7,579 nucleotides of DNA from positions 1 to 7,579 of the forward strand of contig JBBPYR010000059.1 in NCBI GenBank assembly GCA_038199755.1, written 5' to 3'. The translations under genes were made by a program, and so were the position numbers. This DNA is from JBBPYR01 sp038199755 (GTDB taxonomy: Bacteria; Chloroflexota; Ktedonobacteria; Ktedonobacterales; Ktedonobacteraceae). Below are positions 1-7,400 of this stretch, one piece after another. Within the stretch, counting starts at the first letter, position 1. Each line of letters starts with the position of its first letter. Below the pieces are notes generated by a model, which did not search any database, had not been told where the DNA came from, and saw only the letters and a program-made list of their open reading frames with translations.

Positions 1-350
1 TCCACAGATGGGTCACGTTGTAGCCCATACCCCTGAGAGGTAACCGCAAGTCGCTCATCTCCCTGCTCTTGCTGCGCAGGATGCACCTCGGACGCCCCAT
101 TTTGTAACAAGACCTTGAGCGCATCTTGCATCCGCTCTCCGGCCTCCACCGTCACAACTACAAAATCAGAGACCACCGACTCCTTTTTAGCCTCGGCCAA
201 ACCCAACCCTTCCGCAACCTCATCACGCCCGGCCACGCCGATCACATCATCAGCAAAGCCCACCCGTTTGAGTTCAGCAACCGCCCGTTCCGCCCCTATA
301 CGCTCCGGGAATATACCCGTAACCGTCGCACGCTCAATCGACATTGACAT
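1..350 (-). CDS. General stress protein 17M-like domain protein, partial (C-terminus off the left edge)
   Basis: Reading the minus strand from ATG at 350-348 gives an open frame of 116 codons with no stop before the window edge. The N-terminus reads ...TVTGIFPERIGAERAVAEL, followed by KRVGFADDVIGVAGRDE. This is the pattern of the general stress protein 17M-like (YflT-type) domain: a V-x-G-x-F strand, a helix with A-x-x-A-V-x-x-L, then a GF-x-D-D-x-I strand. A second half, DFVVVTVEAGERMQDALKVL, followed by an x-x-GA-x-E-V ending, matches the paired strand-helix that closes such domains. An AAAGGA-type ribosome site lies just upstream (complement of about 359-365). A second in-frame ATG occurs two codons in (344-342). 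Related proteins often have a long glycine-rich stretch between the halves; here the linker is short and charged. The biochemical role of the family is poorly known; a link to stress is by homology only. It is divergent from yggS. Confidence 0.75.
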   Translation of the reverse strand, partial: MSMSIERATVTGIFPERIGAERAVAELKRVGFADDVIGVAGRDEVAEGLGLAEAKKESVVSDFVVVTVEAGERMQDALKVLLQNGASEVHPAQQEQGDERLAVTSQGYGLQRDPSV

Positions 351-394
351 CAAACAGCTTTCCTTTCTAATCAAAACCAGCACAAAAACATACA

Positions 395-423
395 CGTATA
401 TACCCATCATCACATTTCAGCAA
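395..423 (-). promoter_or_regulatory. Candidate sigma70-type promoter for the stress protein gene
   Basis: On the minus strand, TTGCTG (complement of 418-423) and TATACG (complement of 395-400) are separated by exactly 17 bases. This would place transcription start about 35-40 bases before the ATG at 350. Both boxes match the consensus only partly (about 4 of 6 each), and the region is AT-rich, so a chance match is possible. Confidence 0.3.
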
Positions 424-506
424 GCATAACTACTTTCTACACGTGCCATACCCCACTATCAGTTGTGGCACCTTCAAACAAACAGGCAACTTCAATCGTA
501 TACACA

Positions 507-534
507 GTAACAACTATACAAGCTTTGTTATAAT
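507..534 (+). promoter_or_regulatory. Candidate promoter for the yggS operon
   Basis: A perfect TATAAT lies at 529-534, with GTAACA (4 of 6 to TTGACA) at 507-512, spaced 16 bases. Transcription would begin near 541, leaving a roughly 70-base leader before the GTG at 610. The -10 box is convincing and the -35 box is weak. Confidence 0.4.
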
Positions 535-548
535 AGGAGAAACACAGA

Positions 549-599
549 ATGCGAGACCCCGTAGGGGACGGAGACGGAGTTTGCGAGTGCCGTACATAG
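549..599 (+). other. Possible 16-codon leader ORF upstream of yggS
   Basis: ATG at 549 opens a short frame (MRDPVGDGDGVCECRT) that ends at TAG 597-599, ten bases before the yggS start. AGGAG at 535-539 sits nine bases before this ATG, which is good ribosome-site spacing. However, if the TATAAT at 529-534 is the true -10 box, that AGGAG would not be transcribed. The frame also spans a small CCCC-GTA-GGGG hairpin (557-567) and a tandem ACGGAG duplication (568-579). No homology is recognised, so this may be only a chance ORF. Confidence 0.2.
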
Positions 600-609
600 A
601 GAGACGTAT

Positions 610-1332
610 GTGCTAGACAACCAACAAGAAACCTTGTCACAGAACATTGCCTGCGTGCAAGCAATCATTGCCCAGGCCAGCGAGCGCGTTGGCCGTTCAC
701 CACAAGAGATCACGCTGGTCGCGGTCTCCAAAACGAAGCCGCTAGAGTTGGTGAAGATCGCCTACCAACTGGGTGTGACGAACTTCGGTGAGAATCGCGT
801 GCAAGATGCTCTGCCCAAAATCGCCGAGTTTCACCCACCCGATCTGCGCTGGCACATGATTGGACATCTGCAAAGCAACAAAGCCGCAAAGGTCGCAGGC
901 ATATTCGCGTGTGTACAGAGCCTGGATAGCCTGCACCTAGCCCAGATACTCAACCGTCACGCCGAAGAGCTGCAACTACGCTTGCCAGTGCTGCTCCAAG
1001 TGAACATCTCAGGTGAGCAGAGCAAAGAGGGCATGACGCCACAGGATACGCCCGCGCTAGCCCGCCAGATCGTGAGCCTACCCCATCTTGAGGTACAGGG
1101 CCTGATGACGGTGGCTCCACTGGTACAGAACCCGGAAGAGGTGCGCCCGGTATTTCGCGCCCTACGTGTGCTCCAACAGCGTCTGCGCGCTGAGGTTGCG
1201 GGCAGTGCATGGCAACACCTATCAATGGGCATGACCGATGATTACGCCATCGCCATTGAAGAAGGAGCAACCATCGTTCGTGTTGGACGAGCGATTTTCG
1301 GCGAACGTGTTTCTAAGATCAAAGGAGAATAA
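610..1332 (+). CDS. yggS: YggS family pyridoxal phosphate (PLP) homeostasis protein
   Basis: A 240-residue protein, the normal length for the single-domain YggS/PROSC family. These cytoplasmic TIM-barrel proteins bind PLP without known enzymatic activity and buffer B6 vitamer and amino-acid pools. Visible signatures are VAVSKTKP, with the PLP-binding lysine at Lys41 (equivalent to Lys36 of E. coli YggS), NFGENRVQ (58-65), HMIGHLQSNK (82-91), SMGMTDDY (205-212) and RVGRAIFG (224-231), which forms the phosphate-binding end. The start is GTG at 610: an in-frame stop lies upstream at 562-564 and no other ATG, GTG or TTG falls between. The ribosome site is weak (AGAGAGA at 598-604). An out-of-frame ATG at 608 overlaps the start and stops after two codons. 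It is the first gene of an operon with the DUF6391-like and yggT genes. An AAAGGAG overlapping its 3' end serves the next gene. Confidence 0.96.
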   Translation: MLDNQQETLSQNIACVQAIIAQASERVGRSPQEITLVAVSKTKPLELVKIAYQLGVTNFGENRVQDALPKIAEFHPPDLRWHMIGHLQSNKAAKVAGIFACVQSLDSLHLAQILNRHAEELQLRLPVLLQVNISGEQSKEGMTPQDTPALARQIVSLPHLEVQGLMTVAPLVQNPEEVRPVFRALRVLQQRLRAEVAGSAWQHLSMGMTDDYAIAIEEGATIVRVGRAIFGERVSKIKGE

Positions 1333-1338
1333 TAACAC

Positions 1339-1833
1339 ATGAAAATTGATGATATATTGATGGGACGCCGCGTCCGGCAAAACCACGCACTGGAACATGC
1401 CACCTTCACCATTCTGGCTGATCGCAACCCCACCTTTAGTGGCAGTGCGCGTTCATTCTCGGACGGCTTCATCGTCTTCGCGGACGTAGATTTAGGTGAA
1501 TTGCGCCGCTGCGCCGACGAAGCACTCAGCCGCCTGCAAGCCGGAGAAGCTGAGCTAGCCATCCATCCCAACTGCGGCACCAACCTTGCCGTGGGCATCT
1601 CACTCGTCACCGTCGGCACCCTGCTCGGCATGGCCTCCAACCATACACGCACCCGTGTTGCTGCTGCCGCTGCCTCCTCATTCGCGGGTTGGGCCGCAGC
1701 CCGTCCCGTTGGTGAATACATGCAACGCCACTTCACGACCCTTCCCGATCTCAAAGGCGTACGCATCACCGAGATTTATCGTCGTCAATTCCTGGGAGCT
1801 ACCTTCATCCAGGTCCATACCGTACAGGAGTAA
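1339..1833 (+). CDS. DUF6391-like membrane protein, function unknown
   Basis: A 164-residue protein starting six bases after the yggS stop, with AAAGGAG (1321-1327) as ribosome site. The N-terminal half carries NHALEHAT (15-22), then a G-S-x-R-S-F-S-D-G-F region, an E-A-L-x-R-L-x-x-GE helix (61-70) and the striking motif AIHPNCGTN (74-82). I associate this arrangement with the DUF6391 family known from cyanobacteria and Chloroflexota; the assignment is from memory of motifs, not a search. Two hydrophobic helices follow (about 83-99 and 104-121, the second alanine-rich), then a short C-terminal tail. This suggests an inner-membrane protein with a conserved His/Cys-containing N-terminal region. 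The NHALEH and HPNCGTN motifs could bind a metal or form an active site, but that is inference. Its place between yggS and yggT is where Gram-positive genomes often carry sepF. Confidence 0.75.
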   Translation: MKIDDILMGRRVRQNHALEHATFTILADRNPTFSGSARSFSDGFIVFADVDLGELRRCADEALSRLQAGEAELAIHPNCGTNLAVGISLVTVGTLLGMASNHTRTRVAAAAASSFAGWAAARPVGEYMQRHFTTLPDLKGVRITEIYRRQFLGATFIQVHTVQE

Positions 1834-1841
1834 TTGAGCCC

Positions 1842-2123
1842 ATGCCATCTCCATTACCTATTCCTATTCTGCATTTGATTGTCGTATACGGCATTGGCAT
1901 CATCCTGTTCGCCATCTTCGCCCGTGTCATTGCCTCGTGGTTCCGCATAGACGAGCGTTTCGCCATCGTGCGTTTCCTCGCCTATCTGACCGATCCATTC
2001 CTGCTGCCAATTCGCCGCTTCGTGCCGCCCGTTGGCTTCCTCGATATGTCCTGGATTATCGCCACCTTCATGCTCCAAACCGTACAAATACTCCTATTGC
2101 AATCGCTTCCCAATAGCTGGTAA
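1842..2123 (+). CDS. yggT: YggT family small membrane protein
   Basis: A 93-residue protein with two membrane helices (about 11-33 and 70-88). Between them is the diagnostic loop of the family, LTDPFLLPIRRFVPP, followed by VGFLD (49-68). The R-x-x-x-SWF segment at 28-34 is also typical of the family. Single-unit YggT proteins of 80-100 residues are usual in Gram-positive bacteria and Chloroflexota; the E. coli form is a tandem duplication. The role is not well settled: family members have been linked to osmotic tolerance, cell division and chloroplast thylakoid (YCF19) organisation. It begins eight bases after the preceding stop, with CAGGAG (1825-1830) as ribosome site, and is the last gene before a strong terminator, so the three genes form one transcription unit. 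Confidence 0.93.
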   Translation: MPSPLPIPILHLIVVYGIGIILFAIFARVIASWFRIDERFAIVRFLAYLTDPFLLPIRRFVPPVGFLDMSWIIATFMLQTVQILLLQSLPNSW

Positions 2124-2138
2124 GCACAACATACAAGC

Positions 2139-2190
2139 AGCGGAAGGTGTATTCTGTCTCGGCAGAATACACCTTCCGCTTTGTTCTGTT
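2139..2190 (+). terminator. Rho-independent terminator of the yggS-yggT operon
   Basis: A perfect 18-bp stem: the left arm AGCGGAAGGTGTATTCTG (2139-2156), a six-base loop TCTCGG (2157-2162) and the exact complement (2163-2180). It is followed by the T-rich run TTGTTCTGTT. It begins 16 bases after the yggT stop. Confidence 0.9.
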
Positions 2191-2233
2191 TACCAAACCC
2201 TAATTGCATCTTGAGCCTTTCTTGAAGTCCCTC

Positions 2234-2242
2234 TGCTATAGT
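2234..2242 (+). promoter_or_regulatory. Candidate extended -10 promoter for the phosphoesterase gene
   Basis: TGCTATAGT at 2234-2242 fits an extended -10 element (TGn followed by TATAGT, 5 of 6 to TATAAT). It lies about 48 bases before the ATG at 2290. The best -35-like hexamer, TTGAGC at 2211-2216, is 20 bases away, which is too far for good pairing, so the extended -10 would carry most of the activity. It sits just downstream of the yggT terminator. Confidence 0.4.
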
Positions 2243-2276
2243 AACTCCGTCTGGTGTTTCTCTAGCGACGACCCAT

Positions 2277-2283
2277 GAAGGAG
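2277..2283 (+). promoter_or_regulatory. Ribosome binding site that decides the phosphoesterase start
   Basis: GAAGGAG at 2277-2283 stands six bases before the ATG at 2290. It overlaps the earlier in-frame ATG at 2275, which itself has no purine-rich site in front of it. This favours 2290 as the start. Confidence 0.65.
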
Positions 2284-2289
2284 CAAGCC

Positions 2290-3753
2290 ATGAAAGCAGA
2301 GGCGGCTAAGTCCTCTAAGACGTTCCGATACCTTTCGACTTGGATGTTTACCTGTTTGATTGCTAGCACAATGTTAGCTGCCTGTAGCCTCACCGCTTCA
2401 ACAAATCAGGCACCGAGTCAGGCATCAACCCAAGGGACCAATCAGGGTTCAACAACTGATGACATTCACAAGATTAAGCATGTCGTGGTCATCATGCAAG
2501 AGAATCGTTCGTTTGATACCTACTTCGGCACCTATCCGGGCGCAGATGGTATCCCCGTACAAAACGGTCAGTTCACGGTTTGCGTGAACAATCCCCAAAC
2601 GGGTCAGTGCGTCAAGCCCTTTCACGACGCGCAAGACCTGAACCACGGCGGTCCACATGGCGCACCAAATGCGACCAACGATATCAATAATGGCAAAATG
2701 GATGGTTTTATCCAGCAGGAAGAAGCAGGACGCAAAGGCTGTAAAAACCCCAATGATCCCCAGTGCAGCGCAACGGGCACACCCGATGTGATGGGCTACC
2801 ATGACGCCCGCGAAATCCCCAATTACTGGTCCTACGCCCAAAACTATGTGCTACAAGATCACATGTTTGAGCCAAACGCCTCGTGGAGCCTCCCGGCCCA
2901 CCTGTTCATGGTCTCGGCATGGTCCGCCAAGTGTACCACACCCGGCAATGCCGCCAGTTGTACCAGTAACATTGACCGACCGGGTGGCACGAAGCAGCAA
3001 CAAAAGGGTGCCGACTACGCCTGGACAGATTTGACCTACCTGATGTATAAGTCCAAGGTCAGTTGGGGTTACTATATCACCGATGGTACCGAGCCCGATT
3101 GTGCCAACGATCAAGAGGATTGTGCTCCGGCCAAGCAAAACGCCAAAACGCCTGGCATCTGGAATCCCCTGCCCAACTTTGATACCGTCAAGCAAGATGG
3201 CCAAATCAACAATATCCAGGGCGTCACCAATTTCGTCAATGCCGCCAAGAACGGCACCCTGCCAGCCGTCTCGTGGGTCGTCCCCAACGGCCAGGTCAGT
3301 GAGCATCCGCCAGCCCTCGTCAGCGCAGGTCAAACCTACGTCACCAACCTTATCAACACCGTCATGCAAGGCCCAGATTGGAACAGCACCGCCATCTTCC
3401 TATCATGGGACGACTGGGGCGGCTTCTACGATCACGTCACCCCTCCTCATGTCGATGTCAATGGCTATGGCTTGCGCGTCCCTGGCATCGTCATCAGCCC
3501 ATACGCGAAAAAGGGCTACATTGATCAGAAGACACTCAGCTTTGACGCCTACCTCAAATTCATCGAAGACGACTTCCTGAGCAGCCAACGGCTCGACCCC
3601 ACCACAGATGGCCGACCAGACCCGCGCCCAACCGTGCGCGAAAATGCCGCCATCCTCGGCAACCTCATCAACGATTTCGACTTCTCGCAGCAACCACGCT
3701 CCCCGCTCATCCTCTCGCTGCACCCCTCACCAGGGCCAGCCTCAACCCCGTAA
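2290..3753 (+). CDS. Lipoprotein phosphoesterase, phospholipase C / acid phosphatase (AcpA) type
   Basis: A 487-residue exported enzyme; an in-frame ATG at 2275 would add five residues. The N-terminus has a basic region, a hydrophobic stretch and a lipobox LAAC (Cys32), then a Ser/Thr/Gln/Asn-rich linker. This predicts a lipid-anchored protein acting outside the membrane. The catalytic domain begins with HVVVIMQENRSFDTYFG; ENRSFD (71-76) is the hallmark of the PF04185 phosphoesterase family. Next come GKMDGFI, MFEPNASWSLPAH (Ser198 or Ser200 lies where the family nucleophile is expected), LSWDDWGGFYDHVTPP (Asp374, Asp375, Asp381, His382, likely metal and phosphate site) and RVPGIVISPYAKKG. 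The family hydrolyses phosphate esters such as phospholipids or phosphomonoesters; the substrate cannot be told from sequence. Four close cysteine pairs (98/107, 151/159, 215/224, 271/278) suggest disulfide-closed loops. It has its own promoter-like site and is a single-gene unit between two hairpins. Confidence 0.93.
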   Translation: MKAEAAKSSKTFRYLSTWMFTCLIASTMLAACSLTASTNQAPSQASTQGTNQGSTTDDIHKIKHVVVIMQENRSFDTYFGTYPGADGIPVQNGQFTVCVNNPQTGQCVKPFHDAQDLNHGGPHGAPNATNDINNGKMDGFIQQEEAGRKGCKNPNDPQCSATGTPDVMGYHDAREIPNYWSYAQNYVLQDHMFEPNASWSLPAHLFMVSAWSAKCTTPGNAASCTSNIDRPGGTKQQQKGADYAWTDLTYLMYKSKVSWGYYITDGTEPDCANDQEDCAPAKQNAKTPGIWNPLPNFDTVKQDGQINNIQGVTNFVNAAKNGTLPAVSWVVPNGQVSEHPPALVSAGQTYVTNLINTVMQGPDWNSTAIFLSWDDWGGFYDHVTPPHVDVNGYGLRVPGIVISPYAKKGYIDQKTLSFDAYLKFIEDDFLSSQRLDPTTDGRPDPRPTVRENAAILGNLINDFDFSQQPRSPLILSLHPSPGPASTP

Positions 3754-3773
3754 CCAATTCCACCTGTACAATG

Positions 3774-3827
3774 GGGAAGGCCCGTTGGGTGAGAATACCT
3801 CGGTATTTCCACCCAACGGGCCTTCCC
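3774..3827 (+). terminator. Long hairpin after the phosphoesterase gene, probable terminator without T-tract
   Basis: Left arm GGGAAGGCCCGTTGGGTG (3774-3791) pairs perfectly with 3810-3827. After one A/C mismatch (3792/3809), GAATACC (3793-3799) pairs with GGTATTT (3802-3808), including one G-T pair. The total is about 25 bp with a tiny CTCG-type loop. It lies 20 bases after the stop codon, the right place for a terminator, but no T-run follows on either strand. It may terminate by another mode, protect the mRNA 3' end or be a repeated palindromic element. Confidence 0.6.
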
Positions 3828-4006
3828 GCGCACCTCATCACCCCCAACAAACCCCTCAATCCCTGATCGCTCTTTTTCAGCACCACACCCCTACCCAAAC
3901 ACCCTCATCTATGGTAATCTGTACAAAACCATGCCAACGCATATCAAACACGTACTATACATACAAATATGCAAATACAATAACGAAATTTAATAAAGGA
4001 GCACAC
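3828..4006 (+). promoter_or_regulatory. Leader region of the CHAT unit with a candidate -10 box
   Basis: This spacer changes from C-rich to strongly AT-rich at about 3930-3996, just before the next gene. TACAAT at 3976-3981 (5 of 6 to TATAAT) is the best -10 candidate and would give a leader of roughly 20 bases; TATACA at 3956-3961 is an alternative. No good -35 hexamer is seen at standard spacing to either, so regulation by an activator is possible. AAAGGAG at 3995-4001, five bases before the ATG, is a strong ribosome site and fixes the start of the following gene at 4007. Confidence 0.35.
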
Positions 4007-4354
4007 ATGCAATACCAGATCGCACTAGCACCCAACCTCGGCATCAGCCCCGACGACTTCGCCGCTGCCTGGAACGCCAGCACCGAGGCCCACAACGCCG
4101 CCAGCATCAACCTCAGCCGCGCCAAAGGAGCCAGCTACCTTGACCCGGTCACAACAGACATCATCATCAGCACCATCAGCACCATCGGCCTCGGCGTCAT
4201 TACCAACGCCATCTATGATGTACTCAAAGCCGCCCTCAACAAAAAAGACAAAGCGGAAGCAGAAAAAATCCACAAACACACCAAAGTCACACAACTAGAA
4301 CTACCCGATGGCACACGCCTACTCACCGTCACCATAGACGAGGAAGCGCAATAA
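4007..4354 (+). CDS. Unrecognised 115-residue protein, putative partner of the CHAT-STAND protein
   Basis: The frame remains open upstream to about 3608, but the strong ribosome site at 3995-4001 and the terminator-like hairpin before it place the start at ATG 4007. I do not recognise the protein. Residues 1-46 look like a small domain with PDDFAAAWNAS and a following Ala/Asn-rich helix. Residues 48-77 form one hydrophobic, Ile/Thr/Gly-rich segment (DIIISTISTIGLGVITNAIY) that could be a membrane helix or a buried amphipathic one. A charged Lys/Glu/Asp helix (79-90) and a beta-hairpin-like tail, LELPDGTRLLTVTID, close it. The gene ends 64 bases before the CHAT gene on the same strand with no terminator between, so the two are probably co-transcribed. 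Its size and layout resemble the small 'effector-associated constant components' described next to CHAT, caspase-like and STAND conflict genes. That likeness is inference and needs profile comparison. Confidence 0.8.
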   Translation: MQYQIALAPNLGISPDDFAAAWNASTEAHNAASINLSRAKGASYLDPVTTDIIISTISTIGLGVITNAIYDVLKAALNKKDKAEAEKIHKHTKVTQLELPDGTRLLTVTIDEEAQ

Positions 4355-4401
4355 CATAGAATGATGACATTAAGAGCATCCCATTGTGAATGTCCAATCC
4401 C

Positions 4402-4409
4402 GTAGGAGG
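4402..4409 (+). promoter_or_regulatory. Strong ribosome binding site of the CHAT-STAND gene
   Basis: GTAGGAGG at 4402-4409 lies nine bases before ATG 4419, an almost full Shine-Dalgarno match. It fixes the start of the large gene. Confidence 0.75.
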
Positions 4410-4418
4410 CACAACACC

Positions 4419-7400
4419 ATGACGCTCATCACCATCCGCGAACGCACACCCGTGGGACCGAACGGCGAGAACGCCACCATCAGCTTCGACAACGGCCCAC
4501 TCTACCAGCTCACCATCAGTGATCCCTTCGAGCAAAAGCAAGAGCAAGCCCTAGAATGGTACTTCGAGAAGCACCTGGAATACCCCTTCACAGATCAAGT
4601 CAAAGCACAGGACTGTGCCAAAAGCGTTAGCATATACGGCGAAAAACTCTTCAAGCAGGTGTTCGCAGACAAGGATGTGTACAGCGACTATCGCGATTGC
4701 CTCAGAAACGGCCTGACGACGGTAGAAATCGAAATCGCAGGTGAGCCTGCCTTCCATCGCTGGCACTGGGAAGCCCTCAAAGATCCCAAACAAGAACACC
4801 CACTCGTGCTAGAAGCCACGATGGTACGCAAGAACATCACGCCACACAACCGAAAAGTAACCTTGCGTCCCTCGACCACCCTCAACATCCTGATCGTCAC
4901 AGCACGTCCGGCGGGCAAAGATGACGTTGGCTACCGCACCATCTCGCACCCCATGGTCGAGGCCCTGCGCAGCAGCGGCGTACCAGCGCAGATCGACATC
5001 CTGCGCCCCGGCACCTATCAGTCCCTCTACGAACACCTGCGCGAAAGCACCGCCAAACACGGTGCTGGCTACTATCACGTCATCCATTTTGACGTGCATG
5101 GTGGTGTCCTCTCCTATGACGAATATAAATGGCTACAAGAAGGACGGGAACCACAGAAGCAAGAGCAACAAGAAGGCCAGCAGGAGCAACAAAAGCAGAA
5201 GCCAAAGATCAACCCCTACACCTACAAAGGCACATCCTTTGAAAGCACGCTCATAGAGCCATACACAGACGAAAAAGCCTTTCTCGCCTTCGAGCAAGTG
5301 GACAGCGATAAACCCGACCTCATCGAAGCTTCCATTCTTGCCAGCCTGCTCATCGAGCATCACATCCCTATCGCCATCCTCAATGCCTGTCAGTCGGCCA
5401 AACAGGTCGGCAGCAGCAGCGAAACCAGCCTGGGTAGCCGCCTCGTCGCCTCCGGCGTGCAGATGGTGCTGGCGATGGGCTATTCCGTCACGGTCACAGC
5501 CGCCGCCTTGCTAATGGAAACGCTGTATACACAATTGCTCGCCAAACAACCCCTGGCAACCGCCATCCGTTTCGCACGCCAGGAACTATATAACCGCAAG
5601 CAGCGCCGCGCCCACTACGGCCAGATGATCGAGCTAGAAGACTGGCTACTCCCCGTCGTCTACCAGAACCAGGCCCAAAACCTGACCATGAAGGACTTCA
5701 CGCCCGCCGAAGCCGCGAGCTACTACAGCCAACAAGCCGAGCGTGAACAGGAGTGGCAGCAGTCGCACCAGCCCACCTACGGCTTCGTCGGGCGCGATGT
5801 CGATATTCTGCAACTGGAGAAACGCCTGCTCACCAAGCGCAACATAGTGCTGGTGCGCGGCATGGGTGGCGCGGGCAAAACCACGCTGCTGCAACACCTA
5901 CGCATCTGGTGGCAGACTACCGGCCTCGTCGCCAGTGTCTGCTACTTCGGCTACGACGAACGCGCCTGGACACGCCAACAACTCCTCAACGACATCGGCA
6001 AGAAACTGCTTTCACCCGCACAATACGCCGCCTTCCAGCCACTGCCACTCGCCACGCAACAGGCCATGCTCGCCCAACGCCTGCGCTCCGAACGGCACCT
6101 GCTGATCCTCGACAACCTCGAATCCATCACCGGCAGCCCACTCGCCATTCCCAATACACTACCCCTGCAAGAACAGCGCGACCTGCACAGCTTCCTCAAA
6201 GCCCTGGCAGGCGGCAAAACCCTCGTCCTGCTCGGCTCCCGTGGCGGCGAAGCCTGGCTCAGCGAGCAAACCTTCGCCGATAACCGCTACGATCTACCCG
6301 GCCTCGATAGCGAAGCCGCCTCCATCCTGGCCGAGCGCATCCTCGAACGCCACCATGCCACCAACTACCGCAAAGACCCCGACCTGCGCCACCTGCTCAA
6401 ACTGCTCGATGGCTTCCCACTCGCCCTCGAAGTCGTGCTACCTAACCTTACCCACCAGACGCCCGCACAAATCCTAGCCGCCCTCCAAGCAGGCAATATA
6501 GAACTCGACAAAGGCGACAGCCAGCAAAAAACCGAGAGCATCATCCGCTGCATCGACTACTCCCACAGTAACCTCTCCCCCACCGCCCAACAACTCCTGC
6601 TCTGCCTCGCCCCCTTCACCTCCGTCATTAATCAGAACTTGCTCGAAAATTACACAAAGCAACTCAAACAACAACCCGCCCTCGCCAACCTCCCCTTTGC
6701 AGACTGGCCCACCGTCCTACAAGAAGCCCAAAATTGGGGCTTGCTCAGCACCGACCCCGAAATACCCGTTACAGGCTACCTACGCCTACAACCCGTCCTC
6801 CCCTACTTCCTACGCAATCGCCTTAACACACCCGACCAAGCAGCAACAAAAGCCGCCATAGAAACCGCCTTCCGTCAACACTACGATGGCATCGGTGACG
6901 CACTGTACGATCTGCTCGAAGCCAAAGAGCCAGACGAGCGACTGCTGGGACGCTACCTGACAAAACTAGAATACGAAAACCTGATGACAGCCTTGAACCT
7001 GGCCCTGGCCGCGCAAGTATCAATTCTCAACATCTACCGCGCATTAACATTCTATCTAGACACCACGCAGGAACACCAGCTTGGACTACAGCTAGCAGAA
7101 CATGCCCTCAAGCGTTTAGAACAATACCCACAAGAGCAGATCACAGGCGAGTTAGCCTTCGAGTTTGTAGGAATTATCGATACTGTCGCACAACGACAAA
7201 TGCAGCTCAAACAATATGAGGAAGCCGAAAAGTCGTATCAGAAAGCACTAACCGCTCATTTTGCCATAAAAACACTTTCTGAAGATGATGCTAAAAAGCA
7301 AAGTGCTTCCATTTACCATCACTTAGGCATGGTGGCTCAAGAACAACGCCTGTGGCCTCAAGCCGAACAGTACTTCCAACAAGCCTTGCAGATTTATATC

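Noticed and set aside
115..429. Plus-strand ORF of 104 codons opposite the stress protein gene
   Set aside because: Its translation is a Ser/Thr/Pro-rich shadow. The minus strand gives a recognisable conserved domain with a proper ribosome site.
557..567. CCCC-GTA-GGGG hairpin before yggS considered as a terminator or riboswitch piece
   Set aside because: Only four base pairs with a three-base loop and no T-run. No known riboswitch core is visible around it.
2851..3369. Minus-strand ORF of 172 codons opposite the phosphoesterase gene
   Set aside because: No recognisable domain, and it lies fully within a strongly supported gene on the other strand.
3608..4006. Upstream extension of the small protein to a 248-residue ORF
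   Set aside because: The upstream part overlaps the end of the phosphoesterase in another frame and crosses the long hairpin. A strong AAAGGAG stands five bases before ATG 4007, so the extension is chance open frame.
4366..4394. Six-base inverted repeat GACATT / AATGTC between the small gene and the CHAT gene
   Set aside because: Short stem, 17-base loop and no T-run. Too weak to call a terminator or operator.
5753..6283. Plus-strand ORF of 176 codons inside the NTPase region
   Set aside because: Arg/Ala/Thr/His-rich translation typical of a wrong frame in GC-rich DNA. The 4419 frame carries Walker A and B motifs across the same bases.
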